The notes beneath the pieces are model-generated. The model was not told where the DNA came from. It searched no databases and saw only the letters and a list, made by a program, of their open reading frames with translations. DNA of 64,000 nt, from assembly GCA_025526935.1 (NCBI GenBank), contig JAHLKD010000014.1, positions 496,001 to 560,000 on the forward strand, written 5' to 3'. Both the position numbers and the translations under genes were made by a program. Position 1 is the first letter of the stretch. Each line of letters opens with the position of its first letter. This DNA is from Cladochytrium replicatum. Taxonomy: Eukaryota > Chytridiomycota > Chytridiomycetes > Cladochytriales > Cladochytriaceae. Positions 60,523 to 64,000 of this stretch are shown one piece after another.

Positions 60523-63296
60523 ATGAGTTCAACACCAAACCGCCAAACCGGCAGCACTGCGAATCGTGATTCACCAAGCTCTGCATCGCTCTCACGGGGT
60601 GCTCTTACTCGACAGAGAGTCTCTGAATTGAAATACACAGACCCGGAGACAAACGTTACCGTCGAGATAGGCGATTGCGTGTTGATTCGTTCTAATTTTG
60701 GCGAACCACGAATTGGCAAGCTCATACATCTCACCCCTTACAATCCCCCAGACGGCGATGGGGAAGAAGAGGGAATTGAATGCACGGTTCAATGGTTTTA
60801 TCGTCCCTCTCAGGTGTTCAATCCCAACAGAAAGGGTCCAAGGAAAGCTAATCTGTCGGACATTCATCAAGTAATGTACCTCTTCAAATTGTCAAAATAT
60901 CCAGATTAGCTCATCAATTCGTAGGATGAGCTGCTTTACAGTAAAGAAAAAAACCATCTTGAGCTTCCTACATTCGAAGGACGTTGCACGGTTTACACAT
61001 TGCGCGAATACCAAAATTGGAACCGCAATAAGTCAAAAACAAGACGAAAGCTCGATAAAAGTGAGGTTTACTTTTGTAGAAGAGGCTGGGACGATAAGAG
61101 GGGTGACTTCATCAAGAATGCGGATTTCGCGAGCCTTCGTTTGTTTGAATGTCCCAGCCATCGGTTCAATTGGCGAGAGGATTGTGAACTGGAGGAAGAA
61201 ACGGACACAAAGGAGCAGAAAACACCCACATCGAGAAAGCAGACGCAATTTGACAACCCGAAAGCGAACGTCAAGTCAAAGAAAGAGTCGAAACCGAAGC
61301 GTGGAAAGCCACCAAACAAGTCGACTTCAACGCCAACGAAAAAAGGCAGAGGAACGAAGGCTTTAAAAGTTGATGACGGAGAAACCATGGAAGAGGACGA
61401 TGATGGGGTAACTGAGAATAGCGAAAGTAATGAGCCGGATTATGTCCCTGAGGAAGACTCACACGACAGCGAAGATGAAGATGCTGATAAGGGCGAAAGA
61501 GGCTACCAGTCGGATGACCCTTCAGCGTCCGAACAAAGCTCGGATGTAGGTGGATTGTTGGGGTAGCCATGCCCCACTAATCGTGATCTTGTTAGGAGGA
61601 ACCTCCCAGGAAGCGTTTACGTGGGAACAAAAAGACTAAAAATATTCGACCAAGCAAGTCAGAGACTCCTTTAAGAAAAAGGTCTTTGAAAGCTCAAACC
61701 CCTAGATCAGCGTAAGTTTGCAGACCCCGCAGTATTTCGAAGGTATTGAAAATAAGCAGGCGCACGCTAACAAGAGCTCAGATGTTACATTTGCCGTCCC
61801 GATCGCAGTCGGATTTTGGGGACCTCACAGAAGCTGAAACATCCCGCAAGAGGCTTCATCTGTCGCATGTACCGCAATCGTTTCCATGCAGAGAAGATGA
61901 GATTGCCCGAATTTATTCAACGCTTGACAAGGCAATCAATGAAGGTCACGGTTGTTGTTTGTGTAAGAATTGTTCAACGATATTGACAATCTGTGTGCTG
62001 AACAACATTAATTTAAGATATATCTGGTGTGCCCGGGACCGGAAAAACTGCGACCGTGCACGAAGTGATTCGACTACTTTCGGAACAAGCGGAATCTGGC
62101 GTAAGTGATCTGCGATACAGGCGATTGTTTAGTAAATCTTGAAAGCAGAGCCTCAACCCCTTCAATTACGTTGAGATTAATGCACTGAAGCTCAGCGATC
62201 CAACACATGCTTACATAGAACTGTGGAAAGCAATCAACGAAAATCGGAAGAGGGATCGCTTTACTGCCAAAACTGCCCAAGTTATGCTCAACGAGTATTT
62301 CAGCACTCCATCCCCACGACGAGTGCCTTGGTATGCCAATAAATTCGAGGTGTCAACGAAGTGTGTTAATTTTCTGATTTTGACAGGGTAGTGCTCATTG
62401 ATGAGTTAGACTTGCTCGCCACGAAAAAGCAGCAAGTTCTATACAATTTCTTTGAGTGGCCCTCCCTGAAGCATGCAAAGCTCATAGTCGTGGCAATCGC
62501 AAACACAATGGATCTACCTGAGCGTCTTATGTTGAACAAAATTTCGAGCCGTGTTGGTATGTGACGAAATATATTGGGTAGTGAGTATGGCTGACCTTAG
62601 CTCAGGTTTGATCCGTATGAACTTCAAACCCTACAACCATCAACAACTTTGTCAGATAGTTGCATCGCGATTGGAAGGGCTTAATTTGTTCAAATCCGAT
62701 GCCATTGAATTCTGCGCACGCAAAGTCAGCTCCATATCTGGCGACGCGCGAAGAGCGCTTGACATTTGCAGGTAACCGAAACAGACAAGAATTGCTTGTA
62801 ATGTTAATTGGTGCAGGAGGGCTGTGGAGATATTAGAAGTCACTAGGAAAGACAAAACGCCGGATGCTCAAGTCACCATACAAGTTATTGACCAAGTGTG
62901 CAGAGATATCATCCAGTCTCCCAGTATACAAGCTATACAGCGAGGATCGACGCATCAAAAGGTTTTTCTTTTGGCTGTCTTTCGCCAGATCAGGAAAACA
63001 GGAAAGTCCGAAGTAAAACTGTTGGATGTATGTGCTTTTTGTTCCCTCACCGAAAGTTGCTTACGAATTTTTCGTGACAGGTACTAGAGGAGCATGGAGA
63101 TCTCTGCCAACTTCGTTTACTTGATCGGCCCTCCAAAGTTGAACTCTGTCAAATTTGTTCCCAGTTGGCTGCATCGAAGCTTGTTTTTGTGGAACCTTCG
63201 TTTCCGGTCATCCATCGCACGATGCGTCTGAATGTCAGCGAGCAAGATTTAGACACGGCTTTCATGAAGGATGAGCATTTAAAAAAGCTACTTTGA
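60523..63296 (+). CDS. ORC1: Origin recognition complex subunit 1 (BAH + AAA+)
   Basis: Largest ORC subunit; binds origins and, with ATP, helps load MCM. The ATG at 60523 starts a disordered Ser-rich head, then a BAH domain ([32 protein letters not shown], and across an intron [38 protein letters not shown]). A long Lys/Ser basic then Asp/Glu acidic linker follows (about 61200-61720). The AAA+ core has [38 protein letters not shown] (Walker A, about 62020), [40 protein letters not shown] (Walker B, about 62395), [48 protein letters not shown] and [18 protein letters not shown] (sensor 2). A winged-helix C-terminus ends [11 protein letters not shown]. About eight introns. The intact Walker motifs predict an active ATPase, as expected for Orc1. 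Confidence 0.95.
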
Positions 63297-63487
63297 CCTT
63301 TTATGTTATTCGCACGAAAATTCGGGGTAGCAGACTTCCCATGAACCGTTCACACAAAAGTGGTCAGGGCAGTAATCCCACTCGATGGATGCATCGTCGA
63401 TCACCGTTGGACTGCGATCTTGAGATCTTGATCTGTACAAGTCTAATTTCAAAGAATGGCTTGGTTAAAGTGCGGAGAAATTTTCCG

Positions 63488-64000
63488 ATGGATGCATCAC
63501 AGTTCCAGCAACATTTTCCGACGGCCACCGACCTTGCCCTGGTTGCCGCGGCGCATGCAGCATCGTCTCACCAAAATCAACCTCTTGACCCCTCAGTCCT
63601 CGCTTCTTTGGTGGGCTCCGTAACCTCTACTCCTTCCACTGTCAACCCGTCATTGCTGCTTGATTCCCTTTACCCACACGGTCCATACTCTGCGTCACAA
63701 CTTCTGTCTCAAGTTCAATCCCAGAGCTATCTCTCCATGCCGCAAATACCCTCTCCCCAAATTGCTGGGGAAAGTACTGCGCAGGACGCTGCAGGTTTTC
63801 AACAGAATGCCGCTTTGCCAGTGTCGACTGTTTCGTCGAGGGCAAGTTTTCCCAGCAGTGAGCTCGAGTCTGGGAAAATGCATCAAATAGGTGCAACAGA
63901 TCCGAGATTAAGCGGCATAACGACTGGGGTCGTTTTGAAATCTGATATACTGCCAGGATCACAACAGCAACCGATCGCAGTTTCTAAACCGGCACCGCTT
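63488..64000 (+). CDS. Gln/Ser-rich protein, 5' part only
   Basis: An ATG-initiated frame (MDASQFQQHFPTATDLALVA) stays open to the end of the window (171 codons). It is rich in Ser, Gln, Ala and Pro (HAASSHQNQP, SQLLSQVQSQSYLSMPQIPS), typical of a disordered activation domain of a transcription factor or co-regulator. No structured domain is reached. The truncation is only the window edge. An opposite-strand frame (63642-63962) is judged a shadow. Confidence 0.55.
   Translation, partial: MDASQFQQHFPTATDLALVAAAHAASSHQNQPLDPSVLASLVGSVTSTPSTVNPSLLLDSLYPHGPYSASQLLSQVQSQSYLSMPQIPSPQIAGESTAQDAAGFQQNAALPVSTVSSRASFPSSELESGKMHQIGATDPRLSGITTGVVLKSDILPGSQQQPIAVSKPAPL

Noticed and set aside
63642-63962. 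Minus-strand ORF near the right edge
   Set aside because: It overlaps the ATG-initiated Gln/Ser-rich plus frame, which has the more protein-like composition and runs to the window edge.

Overview
This window is eukaryotic, intron-rich nuclear DNA. Its gene set points to a fungus, most likely an early-diverging (chytrid-like, zoosporic) lineage. Reasons: many short GT-AG introns (mostly about 40-60 nt, often with a CTRAY-like branch site), dense genes on both strands, no operon features, and a mix of fungal genes (tandem Munc13/Ync13-like genes, Crp1-like glycogen-binding protein) with genes better known from animals (DHTKD1, PDXDC1, a THADA-type Trm732, kinesin-light-chain-type TPRs). The lineage call is inference; no rRNA or tRNA was recognised to anchor it.

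Layout. 0.5-3.9 kb: a complete SERCA-type Ca2+ pump whose nine exons join to 1,014 codons, with the phosphorylated Asp at residue 351. 4.5-9.7 kb: a gene-poor, decayed stretch with a tyrosine-kinase-like kinase pseudogene, a frame-disrupted membrane-anchored propeller gene and small orphan ORFs. 9.8-13.6 kb (+): a CBM48/Crp1-like protein and an Arg/Ser-rich WW-domain protein. 13.8-25.1 kb (-): two tandem Munc13/BAP3-like genes (C2-MUN-C2-MHD2). 25.6-31.3 kb (+): a DHTKD1-type 2-oxoadipate dehydrogenase E1 and a WD40 protein. 31.3-36.3 kb (-): AP-3 delta-adaptin and a REEP/TB2-HVA22 membrane-shaping protein. 36.3-46.6 kb: TFIIH subunit Tfb2 (+), RFC small subunit Rfc4-type (-), and a large THADA/Trm732 HEAT protein (+). 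46.6-48.9 kb (-): a decayed GCN2 eIF2alpha-kinase. 49.7-55.5 kb (-): a PDXDC1-type decarboxylase-like gene and decapping factor Edc3. 55.6-57.0 kb (+): a fused chorismate mutase/prephenate dehydratase/ACT protein. 57-60.5 kb: a sparse stretch with a TPR pseudogene. 60.5-63.3 kb (+): ORC1 (BAH + AAA+). The window ends inside an unidentified Gln/Ser-rich ORF.

How the genes relate. There is no single pathway. Membrane traffic and Ca2+ are represented by SERCA, two Munc13-like tethers, AP-3 delta and REEP. Replication and transcription are represented by ORC1, RFC4 and Tfb2; RNA biology by Edc3, Trm732/THADA and the dead GCN2; amino-acid metabolism by DHTKD1 (Lys/Trp breakdown) and the P-protein (Phe synthesis). 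Architecturally, three divergent pairs have start codons only about 29, 37 and 84 bp apart, while the decayed kinase and TPR genes sit in the looser stretches.
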